Part shown: positions 40,388 through 49,235 of the stretch, piece after piece | How positions within the stretch are numbered: the stretch's first letter is position 1 | How the letters are laid out: every line of letters starts with the position of its first letter | Source: an uncultured Lachnospiraceae bacterium | Lineage (GTDB): Bacteria; Bacillota; Clostridia; Lachnospirales; Lachnospiraceae | Assembly: GCA_934320895.1 (NCBI GenBank) | Contig: CAKRFY010000006.1 | Location: 51,702 to 115,701, forward strand | Direction: 5' to 3' | Length of the DNA stretch: 64,000 nt | Translations under genes and position numbers: made by a program | The notes under the pieces: generated by a model | What the model was told of the DNA's origin: nothing | The model's database searches: none | The model's input: only the letters and a program-made list of their open reading frames with translations

Positions 40388-42091
40388 TTGAAAACAAATA
40401 AGTCGTTAATATCACTTCTTCTTATTATGGCACTTGTTTTTGGAAACAGTACTGAGATAACATATGCAGCTACAGATAGTAGTAAAAAGCCGTTAGAATA
40501 TTTTAAAGTATCAGTTACGACGGGTTCTGCGGTTACTGCAACTTCTCCAGCAATAGAAAAACCGGAGCCTACAAAGAAACCAGTGCCAAAACCTACAAAA
40601 AAGCCTGTTAAGAAACCTACCAAAAAGCCGGTAAAAAAGCAGGTGCTTACCGGTAAGGCTGTACAGTACGGAAAAAAACATATACGTTTAAGATGGAATA
40701 AAATAAAGAATATAGACAGATATAAGGTTAAGATTTCAGGCGGACTTAAAAAGACAGTTAAGCTTAGTAAAAGTAAACGAAATTATATTTTTAGCATTGA
40801 CGAAGGCAGAATATATCATATAAGGATTACAGCACTCAAGGGTAAAAAGAGTATTTCAAGATCAAAGATGATTATTGTCTGTAAACCTGCAAAGGCTTCT
40901 GCTGTAAGATATACAAAACTGTCAAATGAAAAAGTCCTTATTACATGGAAGCGTGGCCGTCACACGAAAAAATTTCAGATCTACAGAAAAAGTGGTACTG
41001 GAAAATATACTGTAATAGGAAGCTCGAAGAGAGCCAGATTTGTTGATAAAAATATAAGATCAGGTAAAAATTATAAATACATAATAAAGTCAATAAATAT
41101 TGCTTCAAAAACTTATTATACTTCAAATAACAATGGTACATGCTTTACAACCAAAAAAATTGTTAACACATCACATCAGAAGTATACATATACTGAAATG
41201 AGTGCGGACATATCATTGCTCAAAAGAACCTATTCAAGATATGTAAATGTAAGGACAATAGGAAAATCATGTGATAACAGGAAGATATATGATGTGGTTA
41301 TAGGTAATACGGGATCAGGACGTTCATTGATCGTGGTAGGGGCACTTCATGCAAGAGAATATATGACAACACAGCTATGCATGGCACAGATTGAGAATTA
41401 TCTGCAGAACCATAATAATAAAATTGCTTCTGAGGCTACATCAGGTGTGTTAAACAAGATTGCTATACATTATATTCCGATGGCAAACCCTGATGGTGTT
41501 ACTATTTCACAACTGGGGTTATCGGGAATAAGGAATAGTACACTTAGAAAGGCACTAAAGCAAATGAAGGGTGCAGATAATACCAGGTATTGGAAAGCAA
41601 ATGCAAGAGGTGTTGATTTAAATAAGAATTTTAATTATAATTATATCGCAAAATATGGTGGAAAAAAGGGCAGCGAAGGCTATACTGGTGAGTATGTGAA
41701 TAGTGAGCCTGAGACAAGAGCTGTAACTGCATTTCTTGAAAAGATGAAAGCATCAGGTACCTTAAAGGGACTTATAAACTATCATGCAACAGGTTCTATA
41801 CTTTTTGGTGAGGCGAAGGGAAGTGTGAAACCTGCTGTTACAAGAATGTATGAACTTGCCAAAAAATTAACAGGTTATGCTGACAGCAGTGGATATGAGG
41901 AAAGTGTAAATGAACATTCAAAGAAGAAAAATATAGGTAATCTGAGGGAGTATGCTATGTATAGAAAAAATATTCCAAGTATAACATTGGAGATAGGTAA
42001 GAAAGCATGTCCTTTAGCCTCGAATGAATTTTCTGCAATCTGGCAGAAAAATAAGATGCTTGTATTAAAAGAAGCAAAATTGTTTATATAA
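40388..42091 (+). CDS. Secreted M14-family zinc carboxypeptidase
   Basis: Extracellular metallocarboxypeptidase, perhaps acting on peptidoglycan peptides or dietary proteins. An N-terminal signal peptide (about 1-28, ending TYAA) is followed by a GSAVTATSPA segment and a Pro/Lys repeat linker (about 56-87, repeats of KKPTKKPVK). Two fibronectin-III-like regions follow (about 90-255). The M14 domain has zinc ligands H321-x2-E324 (HAREYMTTQ) and a later histidine in NYHATGS; DLNKNFNYNY binds the substrate carboxylate, and the catalytic glutamate is in ITLEIGK. 567 residues. The start is TTG 40388 behind AAGGAAGG. The lysine-rich linker may hold it in the anionic wall. Confidence 0.88.
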   Translation: MKTNKSLISLLLIMALVFGNSTEITYAATDSSKKPLEYFKVSVTTGSAVTATSPAIEKPEPTKKPVPKPTKKPVKKPTKKPVKKQVLTGKAVQYGKKHIRLRWNKIKNIDRYKVKISGGLKKTVKLSKSKRNYIFSIDEGRIYHIRITALKGKKSISRSKMIIVCKPAKASAVRYTKLSNEKVLITWKRGRHTKKFQIYRKSGTGKYTVIGSSKRARFVDKNIRSGKNYKYIIKSINIASKTYYTSNNNGTCFTTKKIVNTSHQKYTYTEMSADISLLKRTYSRYVNVRTIGKSCDNRKIYDVVIGNTGSGRSLIVVGALHAREYMTTQLCMAQIENYLQNHNNKIASEATSGVLNKIAIHYIPMANPDGVTISQLGLSGIRNSTLRKALKQMKGADNTRYWKANARGVDLNKNFNYNYIAKYGGKKGSEGYTGEYVNSEPETRAVTAFLEKMKASGTLKGLINYHATGSILFGEAKGSVKPAVTRMYELAKKLTGYADSSGYEESVNEHSKKKNIGNLREYAMYRKNIPSITLEIGKKACPLASNEFSAIWQKNKMLVLKEAKLFI

Positions 42092-42165
42092 TAAAAAGGC
42101 TAAAATCTATATTGGGAAATCCTTTGTAATAAATGGACATTATTAAAAATTAACTAGGAGGACAA

Positions 42166-42825
42166 ATGATCATGAGATACAAACTTGCAGTTTTTGATAT
42201 GGATGGAACAATCCTAAATACACTTGAGGACCTTGCAGATAGTACAAATTATGCACTGAAAGTAAATGGTCTTCCTGAAAGAACAATTGATGAAGTAAGG
42301 AGATTCGTTGGAAATGGCATAAGACTTCTTATAGAAAGGGCAGTTCCTACAGGCTCAACACCTGAACTTGTAGATACAGTTTTTGATACATTTAAAAAAT
42401 ATTATAAGACACATTGTGCAGTAAAAACAAAGCCTTATGATGGAATAAGAGAGGTACTTTTATCGCTTAGAAAGGCTGGATGTCTGACGGCAGTTGTATC
42501 AAATAAGGCAGACTTTGCAGTTCAGGATTTATGCAGAGACTACTTTGATGGTCTGTTTGATATCGCTGTGGGTGAGAGAGAGGGAATTAAGAAAAAACCG
42601 GCACCTGACAGTGTATTTGAGGTACTTTCAAAATTAAATGTAGATAAGGATGATGCAGTTTATATTGGGGATTCAGATGTTGATTTTGCTACATCAGTAA
42701 ATGCAGAAATGGATGTTATAATGGTTGGATGGGGATTTAGAGATGAAGAGTTCCTTCGTGAAAAAGGTGCTAGGAGAATAATAAAACAACCATCAGAAAT
42801 ACTTGATATTATTCTTGAGAGATAA
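42166..42825 (+). CDS. HAD-superfamily phosphatase, phosphoglycolate phosphatase-like
   Basis: Soluble HAD hydrolase with motif I FDMDGTILNT, motif II VSNKAD, the motif III lysine in KKKPAPD and motif IV GDSDVDFATS. The cap is the alpha-helical type of Gph/PgmB-like enzymes. 219 residues. AGGAGG lies before ATG 42166; a second ATG two codons later is possible. The substrate cannot be given from sequence: phosphoglycolate, beta-phosphoglucomutase-like sugar phosphates or pyrophosphate are all possible. Confidence 0.88.
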   Translation: MIMRYKLAVFDMDGTILNTLEDLADSTNYALKVNGLPERTIDEVRRFVGNGIRLLIERAVPTGSTPELVDTVFDTFKKYYKTHCAVKTKPYDGIREVLLSLRKAGCLTAVVSNKADFAVQDLCRDYFDGLFDIAVGEREGIKKKPAPDSVFEVLSKLNVDKDDAVYIGDSDVDFATSVNAEMDVIMVGWGFRDEEFLREKGARRIIKQPSEILDIILER

Positions 42826-42877
42826 TTATATTTCTGAGATATTTTGTGATCGTGTTGATAAGAAAAGAGGAAGCCGG

Positions 42878-43747
42878 ATGTCAGAGAAAACAAAAGGTAT
42901 TTTGTGTATTATATTTTCAGCGTTATCATTTGCATTTATGAGTTTGTTTATCAAATTGTCAGGTGATATACCAACATTGCAAAAATCATTTTTCAGAAAC
43001 TTTGTTGCGGCGATTGTTGCATTTGCGATGTTAAAGAAAAATCATACTCCGATAAAATGCAGCAGGGAGAGTTTTAAATATGTTTTTGGAAGAGCATTTT
43101 TTGGAACTGTTGGAATCTTTTGCAACTTTTATGGAGTAGATCATCTGAATATTGCAGATGCTTCAATGCTTAATAAGCTGTCTCCGTTTTTTGCAATAAT
43201 ATTTTCTTTCTTTATATTAAAAGAAAAGGTTGAAAATTATCAGGTATGTTGTCTGTTTTCAGCTATCATAGGCGCAATGTTTATTTTAAAGCCATCAGGA
43301 GATGCAATGCTTTCTATACCTGCACTTATTGCAATGATAGGCGGTATGGGAGCTGGAATGGCATATACACTTCTTAGAAAAGCTACTGGAATGGGAGTTA
43401 AGGAACCATTTATAGTATTTTTCTTTTCAGTATTTTCGTGTCTCTGTTCACTGCCATATTGTTTATTTAACTATACTCATATGGAGCCTGTACAGTGGTT
43501 TTATCTCTTTATGACAGGAGTTGCAGCAACATTTGGTCAGTTTTTTATAACAGCAGCGTACTCGCATGCTCCTGCAAAAGAACTTTCAGTATATGATTAT
43601 TCGAATGTAATATTTGCAGGAATACTTGGATTTTTTGTGCTTAGTGAAATACCTGATATATTCAGTTATATTGGATGTATTCTCATAATAGCGCCAGCAG
43701 TTGTGATGTTTATGATAGGAAATAAAAAGGAAAGTCAGGAGGCATAG
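42878..43747 (+). CDS. EamA/DMT-family transporter
   Basis: Inner-membrane transporter of the drug/metabolite superfamily with ten predicted helices formed by two EamA repeats (GILCIIFSALSFAFMSLFIKL and AYTLLRKATG ... PVVMFMIGNKK-type ends). Substrate unknown. 289 residues from ATG 42878, preceded by AGAGGAAG. The upstream in-frame ATG at 42803 lies inside the HAD gene and would add a hydrophilic stretch unlike the family. It is followed by the DUF3877 gene after two bases. Confidence 0.88.
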   Translation: MSEKTKGILCIIFSALSFAFMSLFIKLSGDIPTLQKSFFRNFVAAIVAFAMLKKNHTPIKCSRESFKYVFGRAFFGTVGIFCNFYGVDHLNIADASMLNKLSPFFAIIFSFFILKEKVENYQVCCLFSAIIGAMFILKPSGDAMLSIPALIAMIGGMGAGMAYTLLRKATGMGVKEPFIVFFFSVFSCLCSLPYCLFNYTHMEPVQWFYLFMTGVAATFGQFFITAAYSHAPAKELSVYDYSNVIFAGILGFFVLSEIPDIFSYIGCILIIAPAVVMFMIGNKKESQEA

Positions 43748-43749
43748 CA

Positions 43750-44289
43750 GTGAAAGAAGAATATAAAGAGATGAAGGAAAATCTTGTGGATATCATAAAA
43801 GAAGAACAGGCAAAATTAGGATATAGAAAAGAAATTATCAGATTATATTATCCACTTGGTTCATTAAATCATTTATTTAAAACAAATGTAGATATCGATG
43901 GCATGAAAAAGATATTGTTGGATTTTTGTGAAGATGTAAGTGAATTTTTTGGCATGATCGAAATTTCAAATAACGCGGAAAGATTTTGTTTTAAGATTCC
44001 TGGTGAAGGTGCAGAGTATGTGCATGAAAATATATCAGATAATGAGTTTATATATGGTCTTGTAAAACTTGTGGATGATCATAGTTGTACGATTGACAGA
44101 ATAAAACAATATTTTTTAGAATTTAATCATGATATTCATTATGAAAAGGTTTCAAATGGTGAATTTGACTATCTGTTGTATTTTAAAGATGGAATACCTG
44201 ATAAATATTATTATTGTTTTACGATTGATGAGTGTCATGTTATATATCATCGTTTTCTCAAACATGATTATGAGGATTTTGAATTTTAA
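43750..44289 (+). CDS. DUF3877 family protein
   Basis: Soluble 179-residue protein of unknown function, matched by memory to DUF3877 on the motif YYPLGSLNHLF near residue 35 and an acidic, aromatic C-terminus. No catalytic pattern or membrane segment is evident. The start is GTG 43750, fixed by AGGAGG (43737-43742) eight bases upstream and by near contact with the transporter stop. The family seems restricted to Lachnospiraceae and relatives. Confidence 0.75.
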   Translation: MKEEYKEMKENLVDIIKEEQAKLGYRKEIIRLYYPLGSLNHLFKTNVDIDGMKKILLDFCEDVSEFFGMIEISNNAERFCFKIPGEGAEYVHENISDNEFIYGLVKLVDDHSCTIDRIKQYFLEFNHDIHYEKVSNGEFDYLLYFKDGIPDKYYYCFTIDECHVIYHRFLKHDYEDFEF

Positions 44290-44308
44290 TATTATCAAGC
44301 AAGTAGCA

Positions 44309-44331
44309 AAGCGGATTTGGAATATCCGCTT
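44309..44331 (+). other. Hairpin between DUF3877 and the response regulator gene
   Basis: AAGCGGAT (44309-44316) and ATCCGCTT (44324-44331) form a perfect eight-pair stem with a seven-base loop, followed by GACAATTT. It may weakly terminate or attenuate; no proper T-run. Confidence 0.4.
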
Positions 44332-44365
44332 GACAATTTGGATTTACAAAGGAAATGGAGTTAAA

Positions 44366-45046
44366 ATGATCTGGTGTGTAGAGGATGATGATAGTATAAG
44401 GGATATTGAGATATATACATTGAAAAGTACAGGATTTGAAGCCAGAGGATTTGTTGACAGTGCCTCTTTCTGGAAAGAGCTTATAAGCACAGATAATCCT
44501 CCTGAACTTGTTTTAATGGATATAATGCTTCCAGGAGAAGATGGAATATCACTTTTGAAAAGAATGAGAGAACTGCCAAAAACAGAAGATATTCCGGTGA
44601 TCATGGCCACAGCCAAAGGAATGGAGTTTGACAAAGTTCAGAGCCTTGATATAGGTGCGGATGATTATCTTGTAAAACCTTTTGGAATGATGGAGATGGT
44701 TTCAAGAATAAAAGCAGTACTAAGAAGATGTTCACCTAAGAAAAAAGAACATACATATTCAAATGGTAATATACAGATGAATATTGATGCACATATAGTT
44801 AATGTAGAAGATAAAACGATCGATCTTACATATAAAGAATATGAAATATTAAAATTATTTTTGAGTAATCAGGGTATAGTTTATACAAGAGACCAGCTTT
44901 TATCAGAAATATGGGGAGTTGATTATTTTGGAGAAACGAGAACTGTCGATATGCATATAAAAACTCTGAGACAAAAACTTGGAGAAAGTGGTAAATGTAT
45001 AAAAACGGTCAGAAATGTCGGATACAGAATGGAAACTTGTATTTGA
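44366..45046 (+). CDS. OmpR/PhoB-family response regulator (orphan)
   Basis: Two-component regulator with an N-terminal receiver domain: acidic pocket CVEDDDSIRD, phosphorylation aspartate in LVLMDIMLPGEDG, conserved Thr in MATAKG, and lysine in DDYLVKPFG. It is followed by a winged-helix DNA-binding domain (LTYKEYEILKLFLSNQG ... RTVDMHIKTLRQKLGE ... TVRNVGYRM). 226 residues. GGAAATGGAG precedes ATG 44366; the frame is open upstream but that part is inside DUF3877. No histidine kinase lies beside it. Targets unknown. Confidence 0.92.
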   Translation: MIWCVEDDDSIRDIEIYTLKSTGFEARGFVDSASFWKELISTDNPPELVLMDIMLPGEDGISLLKRMRELPKTEDIPVIMATAKGMEFDKVQSLDIGADDYLVKPFGMMEMVSRIKAVLRRCSPKKKEHTYSNGNIQMNIDAHIVNVEDKTIDLTYKEYEILKLFLSNQGIVYTRDQLLSEIWGVDYFGETRTVDMHIKTLRQKLGESGKCIKTVRNVGYRMETCI

Positions 45047-45069
45047 TTATTATTTTATACATGCTATAA
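45042..45069 (+). promoter_or_regulatory. Predicted promoter of the chemoreceptor-like gene
   Basis: TTGATT (45042-45047), a 16-base spacer and TATAAT (45064-45069). The -35 box overlaps the stop codon of the response regulator gene, so the two genes are probably transcribed separately. Confidence 0.65.
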
Positions 45070-45127
45070 TATCCACAAGGGTATTGAAAAATTATGTAGA
45101 GAGAATATTGGCTGGAGGGATTAGAAT

Positions 45128-46660
45128 ATGCAACAGGAAAAGATTGAAAAAATTGCACAAGAAAAAATTGAAAATGTAAAAGATCGTGTCGAGACTATGT
45201 CTGAGCTGGCAAGAAGTAATAAACTGGCTATGGGGGGACACTTGTTTATTGTGTGTCTTATTAGCATTTCATATTTATTAGAAGTGATTAAGGGAACAAG
45301 AAGTATTGGATATGTTGCTTTTATTATAGTGCTTGGCATGGTTACACCGATAGCGGAGATCATTGCTTACAATAGAAACAAAGAGGCTGAATCGATCAAA
45401 CACTTTATTTCTTTGGGATATGGCTTTTTTTATACGGTGCTTTTGTTTACAACACAAAATACTCATACATATGTATTTACCATTCCTATGATAATCATTG
45501 TTACTGTTTACAATGATTACAAATATTTATTGTATGTAAATATAGCTATGATATTTGTAAATATTGTTCAGGTTATCGTGTATATATCAAAAGGAATCTA
45601 TGACTTTAAGACTGACAGCGCAAGTATAGAGATTCAGGTGCTTGTAATGGCAATTATTGCTGCATTTTCCGCACTTTCATCAAGAATGCTTGACTTTAAT
45701 AATCGTCAGAAATTAAAACAGATAGAAGCTCAGAATCAAAAAACACAGAAGATGTTTGAAAATTCAATGAATATATCAAAAGAGATGGTTAAGGATATAG
45801 AAACAGCGAGTGGTCATATATCAGATCTGGATCTATCTATTGAAAGTACAAGAGATGCAATGGAGCAGGTAAGTTCTGGTTCAAATGATACTGCCGCGGC
45901 TGTACAAAAACAGCTTACGATGACTGAAAATATCCAAAATAAGATCAATGATGTTACAGCAGGCACAGATGAAATTTCGTCCAGCGTAAAACAGACAAAA
46001 AAAGCTATAGATTTAGGAAACAAGAATGTTGATTATCTTGTTGGCAGGGTAAACGAATCTGTTGAATCGGGAAAACAGGTTTCAAATGAGATTGCAAGTC
46101 TTAATGAAGACATGGAAAAAATGAACTCAGTTGTTGATATTATCAATAACATAACATCACAGACAAGCCTGTTGGCACTTAATGCAAGTATAGAAGCTGC
46201 AAGGGCTGGTGAGACAGGAAAAGGGTTTTCGGTTGTTGCATCTGAAATTTCAAAGATGGCAAATGAAACACAGGATGCCACGATTAAGATCACTGATATG
46301 ATTCAGGAAGTCACAGGAGCATTAAATCGTGTTGTAGATGTTACAGGCCAGATGATAGAAGTGATCAAGGGACAAAATGATGCAACAGAAAAAACTGCTG
46401 CAAGTTTTAAGACAATTTCAAAAAATACAGATAGTATTCTTTATAATTCAGAGTCACTTTCAAGTTATGTAGATGAACTTTCAGCTGCAAACAAAGAAAT
46501 TGTTGACAGTATATCTACTATTTCGGCAATTTCAGAAGAAGTTGCTGCTCATTCAAGTGATACATACAGTGCAAGTGAACACAATATTGAAATAGTATCT
46601 CAGCTTGTAAAGATAACTGATAATCTTAAAATGCTTGCTAACCAGCTGAATAATAATTAA
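45128..46660 (+). CDS. Methyl-accepting chemotaxis protein with membrane-embedded sensor
   Basis: Chemoreceptor-like signalling protein. About 30 cytoplasmic residues precede six predicted helices (about 35-54, 57-80, 92-110, 111-129, 132-153, 165-186) with no sizeable extracellular domain. The C-terminal half is the coiled-coil MCP signalling domain with the hairpin tip [25 protein letters not shown], which contacts CheW/CheA. No HAMP domain is apparent. 510 residues. TGGAGGG before ATG. No chemotaxis genes are beside it. The ligand may enter through the membrane, or the receptor may sense a membrane property. Confidence 0.9.
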   Translation: MQQEKIEKIAQEKIENVKDRVETMSELARSNKLAMGGHLFIVCLISISYLLEVIKGTRSIGYVAFIIVLGMVTPIAEIIAYNRNKEAESIKHFISLGYGFFYTVLLFTTQNTHTYVFTIPMIIIVTVYNDYKYLLYVNIAMIFVNIVQVIVYISKGIYDFKTDSASIEIQVLVMAIIAAFSALSSRMLDFNNRQKLKQIEAQNQKTQKMFENSMNISKEMVKDIETASGHISDLDLSIESTRDAMEQVSSGSNDTAAAVQKQLTMTENIQNKINDVTAGTDEISSSVKQTKKAIDLGNKNVDYLVGRVNESVESGKQVSNEIASLNEDMEKMNSVVDIINNITSQTSLLALNASIEAARAGETGKGFSVVASEISKMANETQDATIKITDMIQEVTGALNRVVDVTGQMIEVIKGQNDATEKTAASFKTISKNTDSILYNSESLSSYVDELSAANKEIVDSISTISAISEEVAAHSSDTYSASEHNIEIVSQLVKITDNLKMLANQLNNN

Positions 46661-46686
46661 TAGTAGATTGTGGAGGTGATTGTTAT

Positions 46687-47895
46687 ATGAGTTTGGATTC
46701 CGGATTGAATGTTACACCATCAGGAGAGAGAGTACATATTGGTTTTTTCGGTATGCGAAATGCCGGTAAATCAAGTCTTGTAAATGCATTTACAGATCAG
46801 CAGCTCGCAATTGTATCTGATACGAAAGGAACTACAACAGATCCTGTGTATAAGGCCATGGAGTTGTTACCACTTGGTCCTGTCATGATAATCGATACAC
46901 CTGGTTTTGATGATGAAGGTGAACTTGGCAGTTTGAGGATTGAAAAGACGAAACAGGTTTTAAATAAAGTTGATATTGCTGTTTTAGTAGCGGATTCAAG
47001 TAAAGGTTTATCAGAATGTGACAGACAGCTTATAGAACTTTTCGAAAAAAAGGATGTTCCGTATCTTATAGCATACAATAAGTCTGATCTTAAAGAGATG
47101 GAAAAAAGTGATAATTCCATAAATGTAAGTTCATTAAACAAAACTGGTATTAAAGAGTTAAAAAATCGTGTTGCGTCAATGGTAAAAACAGAGGATACAA
47201 AACTCCATATAGTAGGAGACATTATAGCTCCATCAGATTTTGTTGTTCTTGTCGTTCCTATAGATTCAGCAGCTCCAAAAGGAAGACTTATACTGCCACA
47301 GCAACAGACTATAAGGGATGTACTTGAGGCTGATGCCACAGCAATAGTAGTAAAGGAAAACGAACTGAAAGAAACACTTTCAAATCTTAATAAAAAACCA
47401 TCACTTGTCATAACGGATAGTCAGGCATTTAAAAAAGTTTCTGAGGATACACCAGATGACATTCCGTTGACATCTTTTTCTATACTTATGGCAAGATATA
47501 AAGGGTCGCTTGAAACAGCAGTAAAAGGAGTGGCTGCAATTGAAAAACTTAAAGATGGCGATAAGATTCTCATATCAGAAGGATGTACGCACCACAGACA
47601 ATGTGACGATATAGGCACTGTGAAAATACCGCGCTGGCTTAAAGCATATACCGGGAAAGATCTTATTATAGAGACATCATCTGGAAGGGATTTTCCGCAG
47701 GAACTATCTGAATATTCATTGATAATACATTGTGGTGGCTGTATGTTAAATGAAAGGGAAATACAGCACAGGATGAAATGTGCTATCGACGCTAATGTAC
47801 CATTTACAAATTATGGTATTACAATAGCATATATGCATGGAATACTTAAACGAAGTATTGAGATTTTTCCGTATCTTCTTGAAAATTTTGAATAA
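46687..47895 (+). CDS. hydF: [FeFe]-hydrogenase maturation GTPase HydF
   Basis: Scaffold that assembles the 2Fe subcluster made by HydE and HydG and delivers it to HydA. The N-terminal GTPase has G1 GMRNAGKSSLVNAF, G3 DTPGFDD and G4 NKSD. The C-terminal cluster-binding motif is complete: C300-x-H302, 46 residues, then C349-x2-C352. 402 residues. GGAGGTGA before ATG. Neither hydE, hydG nor a hydrogenase lies in the window, so HydF is encoded away from them. It implies fermentative hydrogen metabolism. Confidence 0.95.
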   Translation: MSLDSGLNVTPSGERVHIGFFGMRNAGKSSLVNAFTDQQLAIVSDTKGTTTDPVYKAMELLPLGPVMIIDTPGFDDEGELGSLRIEKTKQVLNKVDIAVLVADSSKGLSECDRQLIELFEKKDVPYLIAYNKSDLKEMEKSDNSINVSSLNKTGIKELKNRVASMVKTEDTKLHIVGDIIAPSDFVVLVVPIDSAAPKGRLILPQQQTIRDVLEADATAIVVKENELKETLSNLNKKPSLVITDSQAFKKVSEDTPDDIPLTSFSILMARYKGSLETAVKGVAAIEKLKDGDKILISEGCTHHRQCDDIGTVKIPRWLKAYTGKDLIIETSSGRDFPQELSEYSLIIHCGGCMLNEREIQHRMKCAIDANVPFTNYGITIAYMHGILKRSIEIFPYLLENFE

Positions 47896-47904
47896 TAAAG
47901 AGTA

Positions 47905-48090
47905 AACAGGGTAATACTAAAAGGGATATTTGAAAATGATTATAAAGTAATAGAGGCAGACGATGGAACAACAGCTCTTGATATTCTGAATAGTGGAACG
48001 AAAGTTGATATAATTCTTCTTGATATAATAATGCCTGTTATTATGGTAACAGCATATGGTGATTTTGAAAATGAAGCACAGGCTATAGAA
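47905..48090 (+). pseudogene. Response-regulator receiver-domain remnant
   Basis: In-frame translation from 47905 reads like the middle of a receiver domain: NRVILKGIFENDYKVIEADD, then DIILLDIIMP with the phosphorylation aspartate. After MPV it jumps straight to IMVTAYGDFENEAQAIEL. About 25 residues that normally separate MPV from the VTA strand are missing. There is no start codon or acidic-pocket N-terminus, and the 3' side is cut by the palindromic element at 48091. It is a decayed fragment, not a working gene. Confidence 0.75.
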
Positions 48091-48253
48091 CTAGTGTACT
48101 GTATCATTGACATTTCGCCAAATAACTTGTATAAATTTCCATCTGCTGCGTTGTCATCAATCGCCGTAGCCCGCTACGGCTCATTCTTCCGTCTTGCAGA
48201 CTGAAAATTTACCCTGCGTTATTTAGCTGAAAGTCAGTGATACAGTACACTAG
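48091..48253. mobile_element. MITE-like palindromic element
   Basis: A 163-base element bounded by inverted ends: CTAGTGTACTGTATCATTGA on the left and its near-perfect complement on the right (48233-48253). The match extends imperfectly to about 38 bases including AAATAAC/GTTATTT. The centre holds a hairpin GCCGTAG/CTACGGC. The triplet GAA flanks both ends and may be a target duplication. There is no coding capacity. It lies exactly at the broken end of the receiver remnant. The 494-base gap otherwise holds no gene. Confidence 0.8.
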
Positions 48254-48337
48254 GAAGTTGATAAAAATAATATTATTGTGACTGGTAACAAAAGTTACAG
48301 TATTTTTATGGTTTTTTAATGAAATTTATAGGATTAA

Positions 48338-48353
48338 ATCACATTTTTGTGAT
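48338..48353. promoter_or_regulatory. Inverted repeat upstream of DUF5685 gene
   Basis: ATCACA-TTTT-TGTGAT, a perfect six-base inverted repeat 36 bases before the GTG start. It could be an operator or small hairpin; an extended -10-like TGATATCAT overlaps its right half. No -35 is clear. Confidence 0.4.
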
Positions 48354-48389
48354 ATCATAAACCACAGGTAACAGTTATGGAGGATTAGA

Positions 48390-49235
48390 GTGTTTGGATA
48401 TGTTCAGATAAGAAAGCCGGAACTTAAGATAAAAGATTATACTGTTTATCATGGTTTTTATTGTGGATTGTGTGAGAGACTCAGACAAAGATATGGTTTT
48501 AAAGGACAGATTACTCTTACATATGATATGACATTTATGACATTATTTTTATCATCATTATACGATTCAAATAATGTTGTTATGGAAAAAAGATGTTTAA
48601 TGCATCCGGCAAAAAAACAAAAAGTTATTTATAATAAATATACAGATTATTGTGCTGATATGAACATGCTTTTAAGTTATTATCATTGTCTTGATGATAA
48701 GCGTGATGATGATTCATTTAAGGGATATGTTGGCACTATGTTGTATGATAATGTACATAAAGAGATATCAAGGCTTTATAAACGTCAGGCACAAAAAATA
48801 AGAAAATATCTTGCAAAACTTAGCAGGCTGGAAAAAAATAAGGAAGCAGAACTTTTTGAAACAGCAGATTGTTTTGGTAATCTTTTAGCAGAAATCATGT
48901 GTTTTGAAAAAGACTATTTTGAAAAAGAAGTGCGTGGCTTTGGATTTCACCTTGGGAGATTTATATATATAATGGATGCGTTTGATGATATAAGAGCTGA
49001 CATAGAAAAAAAACGATTTAATCCACTGAAAAAAATGTATTTTTCAAATGAAAACAGAGATACTTTTAATAAAAAGGTACATGAGATACTTCTTGATGAA
49101 ATAGCAGATGCATGTGCAGAATTTGAGAAGCTTCCATGTGTTACTTACATTGATATACTTAGAAATATTCTCTACGCAGGAGTATGGAATAAATATGACA
49201 AAATAGTAAATGAGAATGAGGTAAAAAATATATGA
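48390..49235 (+). CDS. DUF5685 family protein, all-alpha, with Asp-rich motifs
   Basis: Unknown-function protein of 281 residues that I place in DUF5685. It is mainly helical. A CxxC lies at C25-C28 (FYCGLCERL). Two Asp-rich stretches stand out: D102-D103 to D108 ([14 protein letters not shown]), and D196 to D204 (DAFDDIRAD, followed by the basic-aromatic KKRFNPL). The pattern recalls the two metal-binding motifs of class I isoprenoid synthases, but this is only a resemblance. The start is GTG 48390 with GGAGG upstream. The stop overlaps the ATG of the J-domain gene (ATGA). It heads a four-gene coupled unit. Confidence 0.8.
   Translation: MFGYVQIRKPELKIKDYTVYHGFYCGLCERLRQRYGFKGQITLTYDMTFMTLFLSSLYDSNNVVMEKRCLMHPAKKQKVIYNKYTDYCADMNMLLSYYHCLDDKRDDDSFKGYVGTMLYDNVHKEISRLYKRQAQKIRKYLAKLSRLEKNKEAELFETADCFGNLLAEIMCFEKDYFEKEVRGFGFHLGRFIYIMDAFDDIRADIEKKRFNPLKKMYFSNENRDTFNKKVHEILLDEIADACAEFEKLPCVTYIDILRNILYAGVWNKYDKIVNENEVKNI

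Noticed and set aside
40550-40650. Tandem DNA repeat that could be a CRISPR-like or satellite array
   Set aside because: It encodes the Lys-Pro linker of the M14 protein in frame; repeat units are short and no spacers exist.
44330-44335. TTGACA as a -35 box for the response regulator
   Set aside because: No acceptable -10 hexamer follows at 16-18 bases.
44129-44365. Extended N-terminus of the response regulator
   Set aside because: The open frame here overlaps DUF3877 and gives a hydrophobic nonsense segment; the real start has its own RBS at 44366.
46797-47411. Minus-strand frame of 204 residues in hydF
   Set aside because: Serine-rich shadow of a clearly conserved GTPase gene.
48091-48253. 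Structured non-coding RNA gene
   Set aside because: The terminal inverted repeats, the position inside a dead gene and the flanking triplets fit a MITE better; no promoter of its own.
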